The notes: a model not told the origin generated them from the letters alone. A stretch of 64,000 nt of DNA from Rhodotorula mucilaginosa (GCA_034406715.1 CP137865.1:1426001-1490000), one strand, 5' to 3'; counted from the stretch's first letter, positions 44,528 through 56,600 are shown. Numbers and translations are program-made.

Positions 44528-45534
44528 ATGGTGGCCGGGCCACTCGCTGCTCCTGGTGGTGGCGCACCCGCTCGCTCGCTGTACCGCTCGCTGCTGAGGA
44601 CGGCTCGCCGCATGCCAGACGACCACCGAACCGCGTTTGTCGTACACAGAGTCAGGTCAGTCTCCCCCTCCTTCGCAGTATGCAGAAGCTTACTCCGTGG
44701 CGCTTCATCCGCGTGTTGACTCTTTCTTTCCCACTCGACGCAGATCCGAATTTGAGAAATCGCGAAAGGTGGCGGAGCAAGCGACCGTAGCTGCTCGCTT
44801 ACACGAAGGAGAAGTCTACCGCGACCAACTCGAGGTGAGGCGCAACCCAACGGCCGAATCCATCCGCCATTATCCCCTTTCGCAACACCGGAAACAAGGG
44901 GATCTTTGGCTGCACAAAAAGCTCCCAGCAATGCAAAAGCAGAACTGAAACAAGCCCCCCTTTTGTGATCCTACAGCTCCAAGCAGCTCACCTCTCCGCC
45001 TTGGCGAAGCAAGCCCTCCTCATCCCCGTCGACTTGCGCGCGCCGGTCGTCGCGTCGTCCTCGTCTTCCGTTCCCTCGACTTCTTCCTCCTCCTCAACTC
45101 CTCGGAATCCCACCAGCCCCACGACTCCGACTGCAGATCCATCTTCCCGCAAAGGGCCCTCAAGACCTCCGCGGCGTCGACCAGCTCCCGTCGTGTACCC
45201 ATCCGATCCCAACGCGTCTCGAGCAGCCCAAGCAGAAACAGCACCTCCTTCCTCAGATCCTCAACCCTCCTCCTCGAATCCTCCCCCACCTCCTCTCGAT
45301 CGCCGAAAACTCCTCCGCGCTTTCTCGGCCCGCGATTCCCAAAGCGAGGTCAAAGCCGCCCGGACGAACCGGTTCATGCAAGGTCCTGAACCGAGTTGGG
45401 TTCTCCGTCGTCGTCGTCGAGAACAGGAGCAGGATCAAGGTGGGACGGCGGAGCAAGTGAAGGTGAGGGGTGGCGGAGATCACGGAGGAGGATGTTGCGG
45501 TCATCATCATCATGGAGTGCAGAGAGGTCCGTAG
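44528..45534 (+). CDS. LYR-motif protein, probably mitochondrial
   Basis: This 258-residue protein has exons 44528-44655, 44744-44834 and 44977-45534. Residues 17-45 hold the LYR signature SLYRSLLRTARRM followed by DDHRTAFVVHRVRSEF, crossing the first splice in phase. LYR proteins bind the acyl carrier protein and help assemble respiratory complexes or mitoribosomes. Two helices follow (EQATVAARLHEGEVYRDQL, LQAAHLSALAKQALL), then an unusually long Ser/Pro/Thr-rich tail of about 160 residues with a His run near the end. The N-terminus is short, Ala/Gly/Pro-rich and without acids. The helix pattern is closest, from memory, to the short LYR microprotein of the MIEF1 type, but the tail is not part of that family. 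Confidence 0.75.
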
Positions 45535-45807
45535 CGGAGCGGAGCTGCACCGGCGCAAGCACGTACTGAATGCATTCGTCGGTTTGACCAACCAAGAAGC
45601 CCGTCTTTCCGAGAAAGACACAACCTCTCCTCGGCGCGCGTATCCTGTCTAATCACCTGAAAGTGCCCCCTTGTGTGGGACACATGCGAGGGTGGTGAAC
45701 CGGTGAACGCAAGGCAGGTTTTTCGTTTTTTTTTGCCACCGCGCGCGAACGCCTCCACGCGGAAGCGCTCTGCGCCTTAACGTCTTTCCTCTACCACTCT
45801 TGCATGC

Positions 45808-47034
45808 ATGGCCGCCTCCGAGACTGCAAAACCACGATCCGCCTCTCGCAAGACTCGCCAGAAAGGAATCGATCGCTTGCAGAGCTTGCCGCTCGAGTTG
45901 TGGCTGCTCGTGAGTTCGGCTGTATCCACGATGTGGTGCCGCAGCATCTCTTGCTGCGTCGATGCGGCCCTTCGCTGTCGAGTCTTCACATTCCGACTCT
46001 CGGTATTGATTGACACCCCGCCGCTGCTATACCCCGCGCAACAGATTGCATCTCACGTCTCCGAACCGAACTCTGTCGATTCCTCCGACCAGTGCGATTC
46101 ACTCGCGGCGCTCCTCGCGCTCTCGACCGTTTCCCGTTCATGGAGGAGTTTAGTCCTCAGCCCGTCATGCGAGCGACTTTGGCTCGTCGCGATTGAGACA
46201 GCAAGACTTCCCGAACTTGAAGCGGGGCCGCCGAAATTGGTCCAGTATGCCAACCTTGTCGTCGGGAGACAATGCAAGGTGCGCTTCGGAGCCCTTCGCA
46301 GGCTGGAGCTTGGTACCCGCTGTTCTTCATCTGGTGTACTGACGCCCGCGAGAATGCGCGCACATGCAGATGTGCACGGACCGAGTCGGACGCAAAGTCG
46401 AATACCACCTCCGAACCCGCCTTTGCTCCAGATGCTGGGAAGAAGAGTACGCTTGGCTTCCTAAAGGCTCACATAACTGGCTATCAAGCTAAGACTTGGC
46501 CCTTTGCACCCGACATGGTGCGGACAGACTCGTGTACGAAGGTCCCGACGAACCTGATCCGGCCTTCGAGGACTTCTTCCCCGGAACCAAACGCTACACG
46601 CCGCGAAGTCGTGAGTTGCTCGCACGCGAGACTCTTGGAACGGTTCACTGATCGAATGAATCACCGTTCTCCGCCCACCTGCAGGGACCGGCAAAGGCTG
46701 GAAGAAGCAAAAAGCGTTCTTTTTCCTGCACATGCTCGAGTCCACCTCTGCCTATCTCGCGACGCTCTTTGCGCCCCAGATCGTGTCCTATCAAGACGCG
46801 CTCGAGACCGACCCGCTCGCGGAACTGGACGACTTTCTCGCGTATTCGGCGCTCGCGCCGCCACTCCAACGGGAACTCGACGACCGAGCCGAGTGGGTCA
46901 GGCGATGTTGGCGAGATGGGGAAAAGTTGGAACGGTGGGAAGCGGAGAGAAAGAGGCGAAGGCGGGAGGCGGTCAAAGCTGCCAAGGGCGAGCGTGCACA
47001 CGAGACGCCGATTGGGGGCGGTCACAACACGTGA
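45808..47034 (+). CDS. F-box protein with a CxxC...CxxC zinc segment
   Basis: This 281-residue protein has exons 45808-45909, 46045-46278, 46370-46446, 46528-46610 and 46685-47034. The F-box reads LQSLPLELWLL, then after a 135-base intron IASHV, and LLALSTVSRSWRSLVLSP with CERLW. F-boxes tie a substrate receptor to the SCF ubiquitin ligase through Skp1. Behind it lies a paired-cysteine segment spanning two exons, CKMC and CSRC 25 residues apart, likely a zinc site. The rest is a helical C-terminus (LATLFAPQIVSYQDALETD and WVRRCWRDGEKLERWEAE). The substrate is unknown. The intron at 46447-46527 is required, as the unspliced frame stops. Confidence 0.78.
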
Positions 47035-47224
47035 GGCGACGCTCGGGGACAGCCCGTCGCGGCGCAGTAGAGATGCGTGTAGTATTGGCAACAACGCTCG
47101 AGATGAGCTAGAGTAAATGATGTGAAGGAGGTTCTACGTGAGGAGAAGTATAGCCAGCGATCTTGAGGGGAAGAAGGAAAGGGAGAAAGGGAGGAACCCG
47201 TTCCCCAAGCGGATTATTCTGCGG

Positions 47225-49171
47225 TCAGGGCGTCTCCCGAATCGCCCCCTCCACTGCGTACGGCCTCCTGCCTCGTTCCACCAGCAGCTGCTCCCTCGCC
47301 TCCCTCGCTTCGCGTTCCTCTTCCTCGGCGCGCCGAGCCGCCACTTCCGCTTCGAGGCGCAATTCGGCCTCGCGGGCGCGAGCGCGAGCGGCGGCGCGCT
47401 CGCGCAGGTAGGTTTCTTCGAGGGAGAGGCGGCTCGCTTCGGAATTGGGGAGGTCGGTGGTGGACGAGGGGGCAAAGTCGGAGGAGGCGGGGCCGGGACC
47501 AGGGGGAGGAGGAGAGGCAGGCATCGGTGCCGAGATCGTGTCTTCCGAGTTGGAAGCTGCAGCAGAGGAAATCGGAGTATCGGACAATGTTCGGCCTGGA
47601 TGCTGCGAAGCCTCGTCGCCTGCTGGGACTGTAAGCGGGCGCGAGGCGTCGCCTTCGGGCGAGGCATCTGCCGGCGCGGCGACAGCGACGGCAGCTGGAT
47701 CCTCCGCGTCCTCCAATGTGATGTCGCGTGTCTGATCCAGGTCCACCACCACGGGATCGTCTCGATCTACGTTGGAGATGGTCGAATAGGACTCCGTTCG
47801 GGACAACGGCAAGGTGGCGGTGGTGGCGATCAACTGCGGCGCGTTGTTGTCATCGTCCATGTTTGCGTCGCCAACGTGTTTCGCCGCATGTTCGTGATCC
47901 TGAAGTAACAGTTCGGGACCCGTGATCGGATGGATCGCATCCTGGATCACAGGCGTATACGGGTGCGCCGCGATTTCGCGCTTGCCTCGCTCGACGAGTC
48001 GGACGACTTCCTCGAGGGAATAGATGCGGACGCGGCCTCGCCGTACATCGGCGGTCTATGTGTTGTAGGTACTCGTCAGCGGGGGGTGACTGCGAATATG
48101 GAATGGGGGAGGTAAACGAGCGGGAAAGGAGTTCCGGGAAGTCGCACTTACGCGACATTCGGGACATTCTGGTCCCGAATAGACGCCCTGCTGTGGCGAC
48201 ACTTTCCAGGCTTCTACGTGACGGTGCTCCCATTCGGAGTAACACTGCAGGGTATTGCCAAAGTCAGTTCCGGAGTCAAAGAGGCTTTAAGGCACAGAGG
48301 ACGCACCGTCTGACAGAACGTGTGCCCGCATTGGAGGGAGACGGCTTGCCCACGGCCGAACGGCTCATAGCAGACCGGACACGTCAACGTATCTTGCAGT
48401 TGCGTGAACAGGTCCGACAGTTGCTCGTAGCGGTGAGCGACATCCGAGGCGGAAACGGGCTGCTCGGCTTGTTCGGCGCGGAGAGCGTTCAGCTCGGCTT
48501 CTTTGCGCTGCAAGTTGGCGACGTGCTTCTCGAGGAGGACAATCTGTCGCTCGAGAGCGTCGAACATCTGTCGGGCCGCGATCCGGTCAGCGTCTATTGA
48601 GAAGTTGCCGCGTCGGAGACAGGGGATCCGGTACTCACGCCGTTCCTAAGCGCAATGACATCTTCTAGCTCTCGGACGTGCAGCTCTGCTCTCTTTCTAG
48701 CCTGTCGCCTTGCTAAATCAGCTACGTTTCTTTGGCGTACGGCGGCAGATTTCGGGGAAGGGAGGCTCACTTGGACATCCTCGTCGTGACGATTCTCTAG
48801 TTCTTTATTTCGCTAACGTGTTCGAGTGTACGCGTGTCAGCTCAGTGCTCACGTGCCACTCTGCTACAGTGGTGCATGCATGTCCCGCGTGGCAGTCCAT
48901 CGCTTGTCCGCAGCGCCACTTTGCCGCACCCTGCGCGCCACTCACCTGTCTAGTCTGGACCAGCTCCTCGGTCAATCTGCGCACAATCTCGTCCTTGCTC
49001 CGATCCAGGTCGGCCTGTAGAACCAGTCGTGTCAGTGCTGTCCGTCCGAAGAGTTGCCTGCTGCTGATGTCAGCCGAACGGAGGGGATGTGGGACTCACC
49101 TCGCTCTTTGGCGGGACCGGCGGAGGCGCGAGCGCGTTCGTGGCATTCGCAAAGAGATCAGACAAGCCCAT
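47225..49171 (-). CDS. RING-type E3 ubiquitin ligase with N-terminal coiled coil
   Basis: This 486-residue protein has exons 49100-49171, 48946-49014, 48771-48812, 48635-48701, 48307-48593, 48152-48244 and 47225-48055. It starts MGLSDLFANATNAL, continues as a coiled coil to about residue 125 (LEDVIALRNG, ALERQIVLLEKHVANLQRKE), then a C3HC4 RING at about 155-210: CPVC, CGHTFC, CYSEW and CPECR in order, which binds two zinc ions and an E2 enzyme. The C-terminal 270 residues are Pro/Ser/Ala-rich with a final Arg/Glu/Ala helix. The junction 48635/48593 needs a weak GTACCG donor, since the stronger GTGAGT four bases earlier breaks the frame. Substrate unknown. Confidence 0.87.
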
Positions 49172-49548
49172 TCCGAAGGATCCGAAGCAACATAGAGCGA
49201 AAGAGACGAGGAGAAACCAGGCGCGATGTCCGAATAGGTGATCTCCGAAATCTGGGACGGCTCTCGGCAATCTCGAAGATTCCGTACATACGGACCTCGG
49301 CTCGAAACTACATACGGACTTCGGCCCGAAACCCCTCTCCCCATACCCATGTCCAGGATATGTAAGTGAAAGCAAGTTGCGTATCACGAGCGGCAGGAAC
49401 AAAGAGCCCCGAAAGGCATGACTACGGACGGCGGATAAAGGAGAGAGCGTGATTCGGAAAAGCGAAAGCAAAGCACAGGGTATAGATCAGCAGTACGGAG
49501 GGGGATAAGGAAGGGATGAGACAAGCAGAAGGGTGCGCCGTGCCGGCC
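49172..49548. other. Intergenic region with a 24-bp tandem repeat
   Basis: This gap is the 5' side of the RING gene and 3' side of the HSF-type gene. It includes the two-copy repeat at 49285-49332; otherwise nothing is supported. Confidence 0.5.
49285..49332. repeat. Two tandem 24-bp units upstream of the RING gene
   Basis: Two abutting 24-base units, 49285-49308 and 49309-49332, differ at two positions only. Each starts TACATACGGAC and ends CGAAAC. They lie 114-161 bases before the RING gene start, in its promoter or leader. They could be paired protein-binding sites or a small recent duplication. Confidence 0.7.
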
Positions 49549-52500
49549 TTAGGCGGTTTCGCCACCGGGAGCCGGCGAAGGGACGGTGTAGACATGCCTT
49601 TGCGCCGCGGCTGTGGCGGAGGAAAATCGTCAGCACGCCATTCATATCGCTTGGGCACATATGTCGCGCGCAGACTGACCAGGCGCCTCACCAGAAGACC
49701 TCTGGGCTGCAGGGCCAGCACTCGCCGACAAGCCTTCGTCCGCTTCAAGCGATGCGCGAACACCACTGACCAGACTCTGCGCCGTCGACTTGCGCGGCGG
49801 GACTCCGCTGGCTGGTCCGAATTGTCCAGCAGCCAGGGAGCGCTCAAAAGTCGGTCCGCGAGCGACCGGTGAGCCGTTGCGGTACGCGGCGAGAGCGTGC
49901 GCGCCGGCCGAGCGGGCCGCCGTCCCGAACGACGACGATGGGTCGGCGGCAAAATCGCCGCCAAAGACGGAAGCCTCGTCGCCATTCTCGAGCACCTCAT
50001 CCGGCAAGTCATGCTCCGGGTGGATGTAAGGGCGCGGGAGCGGGCTCACGCCATGGTAGTAGAACGCCGTGCGCGCCAAGCCCGGCTCGGAATGGTAGAC
50101 TTTGTGAGGGCGTGTCGGATGCTGGTGCTGCATGTCGGGGGTCTGCGCCTGGTGAGGGTACGCCGGGTACGGTGACGAGCCGTACGGGTTGGTCGCGTCC
50201 GGGTACAGGTACCGCGAAGAAGTGGCAGAGGGAGAACGTGCCACGCCGTTGTTGGACGGTCCCGCTTCGGCCGAGGCCTCGACGGACGCTTCGCGCGAAG
50301 AGTCGGCCGTACCGCCGAGTTTGTCGAGATGCGGCGGGCGAGGCAACGAGTACACGTGCGGCGTGCGAGTGCCGCTGGCGGCGCCTTGACGAGCGACGGA
50401 AGCGGAAGCTTCCCCTTGCTCGTCAGTCGCTCCTTCGAGTGGTTGCACGCCTCCGCGGAACCCAGCTCCACCGCGACGCATACCACGGCTGCTTGTAGAA
50501 GCTCCGCGCCCCCTAGTAGACGACGAAGCGGTAGTCGCTCCGCCACGGCCACGCGTGCTTCCAGATTTGGCGCCACGACCGCCACTCGTTGCTGCCGCTG
50601 CGCCGCGACCACGGCGGGAGCCAGTCGCTGGAGCGGGTGGTTCGTCCACCGTTGCGAGCGAGTCCGGAGCGGCGTCGGTTGTCGCCAAAGAAGCTCTCCC
50701 GCCGCGAGATGCTCGGCGAGTGCCGGTCGAAGGCCCCCCTTCCGCAGCGGCAGGAGCTGGGGCCGCAGCAGCTTCGGATTGTGCAACGGCTTCGTCGGCT
50801 TCGGCCTCTTTGGCGGCGCGGATGCCCGACGCACGAGCAGATCTCCTCGTCGGTGCCGGCGGTGCAGCTTTCGGCTCGGACTCGACGGCGGCGCCGGCGG
50901 TTGCTTCTTGTTCCGGCTCGGCTTGAGCACCACCACGCGAAGCGCGAGTGCGACGCGTTGCGGCGGGCGGAGTGTCCTTTTGTTGCTCCTCGGCCGGCTT
51001 GTTGTGGACTACCTTCTTGCCTTTCGGCGTCGGTGCCTGCTTCGTGTTGGTGTTGGAAGGGCCCGCTGCCGGAGGAGCCGCCTCTTCGGCTTCTTCTTCT
51101 TCTTCGACGACAATGCTGCTCCGACGGCGAGCGACACGAGTGGGTTTCGCAGCGGAAGGAGCAGCAGGCTCCTTCTCCTCTGCAGTCGCCTTGTTCTCGA
51201 GCGGCGCCTTCTGCTGAGCAGGAGGCGACGAAGCGTCGTCTTCACTCGAGTCGTACGTGAGCTGTTTCCTCTGCGCCGACATCGCGGCCAACGCCGAGCT
51301 CCTGCGGGGTCGACGCGACGAGATGTTGTCGTTGTCCTTCTCCTTCTCTTGTGCCTCGGTCGGTCCACCAGCCTCGGAATCATCGACGCGCTGCTGCTGC
51401 TTGACGGTTCCCTTCTTCGCTGGCTGGCGTGACGGGGCAGGCCCGCTTGTGGTCGTGGTGGACTTGCGAGGGCGGCTAGCCGAGGAGGCCGCGAACCGCC
51501 CTTTACCTTTTCCCGCCGCCGGCGACAGAGGCTCCGTCGAAACGGCTTTGGCTTTGCCCTTGCCCTTGACGTCGACGGCGGCAGGAGCGGGCTGCTTCGC
51601 ATAGAGGTCCTCGTCGACTTCGCCCTCGGCATCCTCGTCCGATGTGCCTCCTCCGCCTCCAGCCTCCTTCTTCTTCTTGTTCGCAGACTGGCTCGCCGCG
51701 GCATCGTCGTCGGTCTCGCCCTCGGCATCCTCGTCCTCCTCGTCGTCACTCGGGAATGGGAATCCTCGCTCGTTGTTCGTATCGCTAAAGTCTTCACTGT
51801 CGGGCTCGGCGTATGTCGGTCGTTTGCGTTTCAGTCCGGACCCCGAGGCGGCCGCGCTCGCCCTACTCCGCGTCGGGTGGACCTTCTTCTCCGACTCGGA
51901 CTGCGATCCGCTCTCCGAAGGCGCCGCTTCCGACGAGGACGGCTCCGGCGACAGGGTCGAGAACTCGCCCACCATCGTCGGCGGGATGACCTTGGCCCGC
52001 TTGCCGCGCCCAGTCCCAATCCCTTCTTCGAGCACGCCCGTGTGCTTGCTCTTGATACGACGCTTCTTGGCCATGCCGTCCTCGTGACGGACCACGTTCT
52101 GGACGTCTTCGAGGGTCGAAGTCGCGACGAGCGAAGGGTGGTACCAGATGCGGGTGTTGCGCGTCACGTTTGGCTCGGTCTGAGAGATGATGGCGAGGTC
52201 GCGCTGCGAGCGGGCGTGGCGCTTGAAATCCCAGTTCTGTTTTCGGGCATGCGGCAAGTTGGGGTCAGCAGCGCGCTTGAGAAGGCGACGGCGAAGAAAG
52301 AAAGTCCTTGAGAAGGCTCACGTTCATCTGCTTGTTCTGTTTGCGTGACGAGCCTGAAGTCAGCATAGCGTTCGGGCAACGCGTGAAGAAGAGAAAGACG
52401 CACGAAAGAGGTGATGCTCTTTTGCGCAAAGTGAACTTTGCAGACGTTCTCGACCAGGGCTTGCTCGTCCGGGATGATGAGCAGCTTGCCCGACGCGTCC

Positions 52501-53776
52501 CAATGCATGTACGCCGACACGTCCGTAGTCGGGTCCTGCATGAGCCTGTAGCGAGAAGGAAGACTCAACGCATGACCTCGTGTGCGCGCGCGGATGCGTA
52601 CCAATGACTCACTTCCACAGCTTGCGCAAGAACGTCTCGGGTCGACCTCCCGTCCCTCCCGGGCCTCCCCATCCCCCGCGACTCATCTTGCGCCTCCAGC
52701 TCCCGTCGACGGTCGTCTCGAGTCCGGGAGGCGGTTCTTCGCCCTTGACCAACCTCGGCTTCACCTTGTTCGGTCCGCGCTTCTTCTGGGCGGCCGCCAG
52801 CTGTTTCTTGTCCCCATTGGCCGCGACGCCTCCTTTCGCTGGTGCCACCGCTGCCGGGACCGAGACGCGAGCACGCTTGGCGGGAAAATGGCGGTGCGCG
52901 GCAGCCTCGGTGCGTTTCTTGCGGCTGCCGGAAGGACCAGCTTGCGGTTGGTAGTCGCCGTCATCGCCGCCGAGGTCCGACGGCGGGGTCGGCAAGCGCA
53001 GCGGCATGTCTTCGTCCTCGTCTTGCTGCGCACCGTGCAACCCTCCCTGTGCCGAGTCCGCGCCCGACGTCATCGAAGCGGACCGACCTGCAAACGCCGA
53101 CGGCGGCAGCGGGAGGAGAGCCTCCGGGTCGTCCGCGGCAGAAGGTCCCCTCGGCGGCGGGGGTAGCTGCGAGTAGACGTGGGTCGAAGCCGGACCGGAA
53201 GCTGGAAGTTGCACCGTAGTCGCGAGGGGAGGCTGGCTGGCGATGACGGGAGCCGGCGGCGGGTACGGCACGTAGTTCATCCCGATCGGCGCATACTGGT
53301 GACTCGGCAACGGCAAGAGGTTGAAAGGATCCGGATGAGGTACGTTGTAGCGCAGCTGCTGCGCGGGCGTTGCTGCTGCTGCTGCTGCTGCTGCCGTCGA
53401 AGACGACGAAGAAGACGCAGGCGGTGGGGGCGGCGGGAGTTGAGCGTACGCGCCGGCCGGCACCGCGTAGCTTGCGTAGGGCGAGTTGGCCATGTGCTGC
53501 AACGCTGTGCTGGTGCCTACGCCGGGCATGGCGTACGGCTGATACGACGGCTGCTGCTGCTGCTGCTGCGGGTGGCTGTACCCGCCCTGGCCCGGTTGCG
53601 CGGTCCCGTTGATCGCGTTCCGCTGTCCCTGCATGCCCTGCGTCGCCTGTACGGCCTCAGTGTCAGTAGCTGTCCCGCCGAACTGCATCGCCCCGTCTCC
53701 GACTCACCCGATCCGACGCGGCTCCCTGCACGGGCAGCGAGCGAGCGGCTGCGTTGGGCGACTGCGCTGCGCTCAT
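49549..53776 (-). CDS. HSF-type DNA-binding transcription factor
   Basis: This 1288-residue nuclear protein has exons 53708-53776, 52613-53646, 52404-52545, 52322-52336, 49692-52236 and 49549-49610. The DNA-binding domain spans about residues 357-454: RPETFLRKLWK, YMHWDASGKLLIIPD, VHFAQKSITSF, then NKQMN from a 15-nt exon, NWDFKRHARSQRD and RIWYHPSL, aligning with the heat-shock-factor fold (F, W, SSFVRQLN, helix, WxF/HP). The helix-3 core differs from the usual VRQLNMYGF. N-terminal 350 residues are Pro/Gln/Ala-rich; the 830 after the domain are Glu/Ser/Ala-rich with Lys/Arg clusters. No heptad-repeat trimerisation region stands out. The last intron (49611-49691) has a good CTGAC branch; without it the protein ends 10 codons on at 49642. 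Confidence 0.82.
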
Positions 53777-54340
53777 AGTGCTGCTCTAGCTGTATGCTGC
53801 GCTGGACGGCGTGGCGACTTGAGAAGGTCGCGGCTGAAAAACAAGTGAGAGAGAGGTTCGGCGGTCGAGACTCGCCTGGCCGTCTAGACGCAATGCGAGC
53901 TCGATCAGGCAGGTGGAGTCGATCGAGAGAGTGCTAGTGACTCTGTGTGACCAGTCTCGCACGGCGCAACACGTGTCGAGAGCGTGGAAAAGCGATCCGT
54001 GTTGGCAATCTGCGCCGGACCCGCTCGGCTCGCTCGCTTCCCTGAGAAGGTCGCCCCCTTTCGAATCTCGCGTACGCGAGCGTGTAGTCACGAGTCTGCC
54101 CTTTGTATGGCACGAGGAGGCACGGCATTGCTTGGTCTGACGAAATCGGAGGGTCTGCAATCTCATATCCGGCCGCACGTGCGGGATCAGGGAGCTTTTC
54201 GCGTTCGGCGCGCAGGCAGCGTCGGCAAGGGGACACAAAGATACAGAGAGGTTGAGGTAGCATGCCAACAAAGAGGAGATGAAGGAAAGTACAAAGACGG
54301 GGTGCAAATGGCGCGAAGGAAAAGAGCAAGAGGTTTCGTT
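53777..54340. other. Intergenic region, HSF-type gene promoter side
   Basis: This gap lies upstream of the HSF-type gene and downstream of the cytochrome b561 gene, both minus strand. I see no exon. Short open frames read into the cytochrome 3' end. Confidence 0.45.
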
Positions 54341-55589
54341 TTACCGCCGCTTGAAGCCCAACTTGCTCGTCCTGCACGGCCCAGCCGAGTCAGTGCGGCG
54401 CACAAATGCGCGAGAGCAGGGGATCGAGACGACTCACTGGACACGAGCAAACGCCGCAACCGCCGCAACGCCGAGACCGCCGCCGATCAAACCACGTTCG
54501 ACCGCGGTCGAGTTGTTCCGGACCCAGTCGGACGCAAGCGCCAGCAGGGGCGTGAGGGTCAAGAACGTCAAGGTGAGGTAGCCCGACATGCTGTGGCCAT
54601 CACATAAGAGTCGGGTGAGTAAAGGGGTTTAGTCGCGCGCGTAAAGGCGCACGAGGAAGTAGAGAAAACGCACCGGTGGTACTTCCACAGCTGTTTTGCG
54701 GCGGTTTCCGACTTGAAGAACGTCGTCTGGAGCGGAGTGTACACGATCACGGCGCCAAAAATGATCTGGGTAAAGATCAAGCCGAGGGTCTGTCGCGGCG
54801 AGTAGTTCGTGAGCGCTTTCGACGGCGAGTCAAACAAGAACACGCGGGAAAGGAACGTACGATGAGGCCAGAGATGGCGTGCCAAGAGGTAAAGTGCTTG
54901 GCTGATTGTTCACGAACAAGCGTAGGTCAGCGCGTGGTCGTCGGCCAGGGGAAGAAGTCCGTAACACGAGCCGCACCTCCATGAATCGCCTTGTTGTAGA
55001 TGATGACGGCCGCTCCACCGACGATCGCCACGAGCGATGCATACTGAAAGACTTGATGAATCTGCAGACCTTTACGCTTCTGCTGCGCCGAAGCAGGCTG
55101 AGGCTGGAGCAGGAGGATGCCTGACGAAAGAAAGGTTCCCACGGTTAGCGAAGGTGACGCTGACTGGTGAAAATTGGGAGCTCGAACACACCTTCGAGGA
55201 AGCCGAGCGCGGCGAGGGATTGCAGTGCTGGATGATACGTAAAAAGACCTGACCTCGCCGACGCCGCGATTATCAGATTCTTCGTCAGCGCCGACGCCCA
55301 AGCGAAAAATCTCAAAGCGGCCTCGACTCGACGACTCACCGGCCGGGTGGACCCACAGCACACGCCAGAGCACGACCGTCGCCACGACGAGCCCAACCTG
55401 CGCTGCCCAGCCCGTCGGCCCCGTGAACGACTTGCCCGCAATGACCTCGACCGCGGAAGGTTTTGATGGTTGAACCATGCGGTCCGTGTCGGTCTCGGCT
55501 GGATCGCGCGAGTCGTGCAGCAGGGGAGTATCTTCGACTGCGTCGATGTGGTCTGCGGTCTGGGTCGCGCCCGCTGGAGGCACAGGCAT
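54341..55589 (-). CDS. Cytochrome b561 domain protein
   Basis: This membrane protein carries electrons across a membrane, usually between ascorbate and ferric iron or monodehydroascorbate. Seven exons: 55340-55589, 55192-55248, 54977-55120, 54861-54901, 54674-54789, 54438-54590 and 54341-54371 (263 residues). The four haem-ligand-type histidines appear in order: FTYHPALQSL, LQIHQVFQY, FTSWHAISGL and KYHRMSGY, each near the end of a hydrophobic helix (VGLVVATVVLWRVLWV first, LIFTQIIFGAVIVYTPL later). Two haems would sit between helices 2-5. The N-terminal 60 residues are cytosolic-like with acidic stretches. An acceptor-like CAG just before the ATG suggests an intron in the leader. The last exon adds the basic tail TSKLGFKRR. 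Confidence 0.9.
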
Positions 55590-56600
55590 CGCTTGCCTGA
55601 AGGGAAAGAGGAGCACCACCGCGGCGATCGGAACGAGCGACGATGCAAACTTTTACACAAAAATTTTGTAAGGCCGCATGATACAAGAGCATGCTTCCTG
55701 CAGGGGCAAGACTGCTCCGGATACGGAACGTGTATCAACAAGCAACATCCGGGAGTCACTCCGGCGCCGTGTCCGCCTTGTTTGCCACCGCGGTCTTCCG
55801 CTTGCATCCGCCATGACAATCAATGATTGACGCTTTGCCACCTGCGGACTATTCCAAACTTTAGCAAGATCAGTACCTCACGCTGGGCCTGTCAAGCTTG
55901 TAGTTTCAGTCCGAGACCATTCCGTTCAACTCCTGCAGCGGGCACTGAGCGCAGACACCAAGAAGTTGACGGATAGCCTCTCTTCACTGGTCAGTCTAAG
56001 TAAGGGCTCTTTGTAGTGGAATTAGCAGACTTGCCAGCGCCAGTGGTGGAGCTGGATGTGCAGTGCAATATGGCATAAGAGGAGGAATTGAGGAGGATAG
56101 GAAAATGAGTCCTGTGATGCACTGCGTAGACACTTTGCCTGACTTGTTATTTGGGACAGATGATCTGACTGCATGAAATTGTAGTTCCTGGAAACGGAAC
56201 AAGAGAACAAAAGGGGTGGTTAGAACACTGTCAACGAAGAAAGCAAATTCTAATCGGCGCACGGTCTCGCACCTTGCCGCCCTTGTACAGGTCGTCTAGC
56301 TGAGGCATGGGCTGCAGAGGACGTTATCACAGATCCAGGAGAGCTTCAAGAACTGACTGGCCGGCCATCACTGGCTTCATGCGGGATATACATTGTCGTG
56401 CAGGCCTCACCAAGCTTGGACTGACAGCCAGTTCAGTCGGGTCACGTGTCAAGCAGTAGGGGAATGATGGATCACTGGATTAAGCAAACAGCAAGTCCGC
56501 CTATCATTTTTGTCTGACACAAAAACTCTAATGGCACAATGGAGAAAGGAGAAAAAGGCTAAAGCTTCTGAAGAAAGAAGAAAGGGGAGGAGGAGGGAGT
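55590..56600. other. Gap; start of the lower-GC island
   Basis: From about 55850 the sequence turns visibly richer in A/T than the rest of the window and stays so to about 59900. No exon is supported in this gap; long purine runs occur at 56540-56615. I found no clear terminal repeat here. Confidence 0.4.

Noticed and set aside
50329-51432. Antisense open frame opposite the HSF-type gene
   Set aside because: Same reason: low-complexity codons of the sense strand keep the reverse frame open.
55200-55600. cDNA-like leader exon for cytochrome b561 upstream of 55589
   Set aside because: A CAG acceptor just before the ATG suggests an intron in the leader, but no upstream coding exon can be shown, so the first ATG was kept.
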